This document shows positions 6,168-7,006 of a stretch of 7,006 bases of DNA, one piece after another. Positions within the stretch are counted from its first letter, which is position 1; each line of letters begins with the position of its first letter. The translations under genes were made by a program, and so were the position numbers. Below the pieces are notes generated by a model. It saw nothing but the letters and a program-made list of their open reading frames with translations. It made no database searches and had not been told where the DNA came from. The DNA comes from Coleofasciculus sp. S288. Lineage in GTDB: Bacteria > Cyanobacteriota > Cyanobacteriia > Cyanobacteriales > Coleofasciculaceae. The stretch spans positions 1 through 7,006 of the forward strand of contig JAIUYC010000190.1 of NCBI GenBank assembly GCA_020216575.1, in the 5' to 3' direction.

Positions 6168-7006
6168 ATGACTAGACCACTGCGTGTTTTGATTGTTGAA
6201 GATTCAGAAGATGATGCTGAGCTGATGGTGTATGAACTCGAGCGCGGTGGTTATAGCCCAATCTATGAACGAGTCGATACAGCAGCGGCGCTGAACGCAG
6301 CACTCGATAAAGACCTATGGGACATCGTCCTTGCTGACTACACCCTGCCCAGTTTTAGCGCCCCAGCTGCATTGGAGCTATTAAAGGAAAGAGGGCTAGA
6401 CTTACCCTTCATTATTGTGTCCGGTACGATTGGCGAGGATATTGCTGTGGCTGCCATGAAAGCAGGCGCCCATGATTACCTTATGAAGGGCAAATTGGCG
6501 CGACTTGCCCCTGCTGTTGAGCGTGAATTGCGCGAGGCAAGTGAGCGACGCAAACGGCGTGTAGCAGAGCAATCTGTGCGCCAAAATGAAGAACGGTTTC
6601 GATTACTCATTGAAAATGCATTAGACATTATCACAGTTTTGGGAACTGACGGAGTCATTCGTTACGAAAGCCCTGCGGTAGAGAAGGTTTTAGGGTACAA
6701 AGCCGAAGATTTAGTTGGCAAAAATATCCTTGAGTACATCCATCCTGAGGATGTAGAAACCTTCCTCAATACTCTAAATCAGGTTGTTCAGACTCCCGAA
6801 GTTGCCCTATCCATAGAGTTCCGGTTTCAGCATCAAGATGGCTCTTGGCGCATTCTAGAGGCGGTCGGACAACAATTTCTTGCTCCTTCAGAACCATCGA
6901 GTATTGTACTCAACTCTCGTGATATTACGGCACGCAAACGAGCTGAAGAAATTCGCAATACTCTGGAACGGGAAAGGGAGCGCATCGAAGCAAGATTTAA
7001 CTTTGT
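6168..7006 (+). CDS. Receiver-PAS signalling protein, probably a histidine kinase (3' end outside window)
   Basis: The frame is open from ATG 6168 to the end of the window, giving 279 complete codons with no stop. Residues 1-122 form a receiver: LIVEDSEDDAEL with E11/D12, phosphoacceptor D57 in LADYTLPSFSA, S85 in IIVSGTIGED, and K107 in YLMKGKL. It has S where many receivers have T, and K-G in place of K-P; I recall both as normal for this subfamily of cyanobacterial N-terminal receivers. A basic helical linker (about 119-140) leads to a PAS domain (about 141-256) with the usual HPED (192-195) and a DITARKRAEE exit. The last residues, ERERERIEARFNF, resemble the helix just before an H box of the SHEFRTPL type, so a HisKA/HATPase part probably follows; a receiver-PAS protein with another output is possible. 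The gene is tightly linked to the Rcp1-like regulator and may receive phosphate in the same relay. Confidence 0.9.
   Translation, partial: MTRPLRVLIVEDSEDDAELMVYELERGGYSPIYERVDTAAALNAALDKDLWDIVLADYTLPSFSAPAALELLKERGLDLPFIIVSGTIGEDIAVAAMKAGAHDYLMKGKLARLAPAVERELREASERRKRRVAEQSVRQNEERFRLLIENALDIITVLGTDGVIRYESPAVEKVLGYKAEDLVGKNILEYIHPEDVETFLNTLNQVVQTPEVALSIEFRFQHQDGSWRILEAVGQQFLAPSEPSSIVLNSRDITARKRAEEIRNTLERERERIEARFNF

Noticed and set aside
1..7006. CRISPR array, tRNA or rRNA gene
   Set aside because: I saw no regularly spaced direct repeats, cloverleaf-like segments or rRNA signature sequence. Non-coding space is limited to three gaps of 276, 208 and about 274-286 bp, all described.

Overview
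The window comes from a cyanobacterium. Five perfect copies of the HIP1 octamer GCGATCGC lie in about 7 kb, where far less than one is expected by chance. The Rcp1-type response regulator, the phytochrome-style kinase core and the GTAGGGGC-bordered intergenic repeats also fit a cyanobacterium, probably one with a larger, repeat-rich genome. The species cannot be named from this sequence.

Layout: positions 1-276 are non-coding. They hold a 30-bp perfect palindrome and a hairpin terminator that serves the gene to its right. The minus strand from 2067 down to 277 encodes the ribosome-associated GTPase TypA/BipA, complete and ordinary. A 208-bp gap separates typA from a divergent plus-strand signalling cluster. 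The cluster opens with a 1051-residue sensor histidine kinase (2276-5431). Its N-terminus is an ethylene-binding domain of the plant ETR1 / Synechocystis SynEtr1 type with all key ligand and copper residues present. PAS, PAS, GAF and PAS domains follow, joined by repeated helical linkers, and the protein ends in a complete HisKA/HATPase core. Next come a 274-bp repeat-filled gap, a stand-alone Rcp1-like response regulator (5718-6158), and, after only 9 bp, a receiver-PAS protein (6168 to beyond the window) that probably continues into a histidine kinase.

How the genes may work together: the ETR1-like kinase would sense ethylene or a similar small hydrophobic ligand at the membrane and pass phosphate to the single-domain regulator. 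The receiver-PAS protein could be a second relay step. This is inferred from gene order and domain content.

The most notable structural observation is in the kinase-regulator gap. A 243-bp segment has 13-bp perfect terminal inverted repeats and is directly flanked by a TCAC duplication, so it looks like a non-autonomous mobile element. Removing it and one TCAC copy leaves the regulator start only 27-39 bp after the kinase stop. This suggests that an element split a formerly tight operon.
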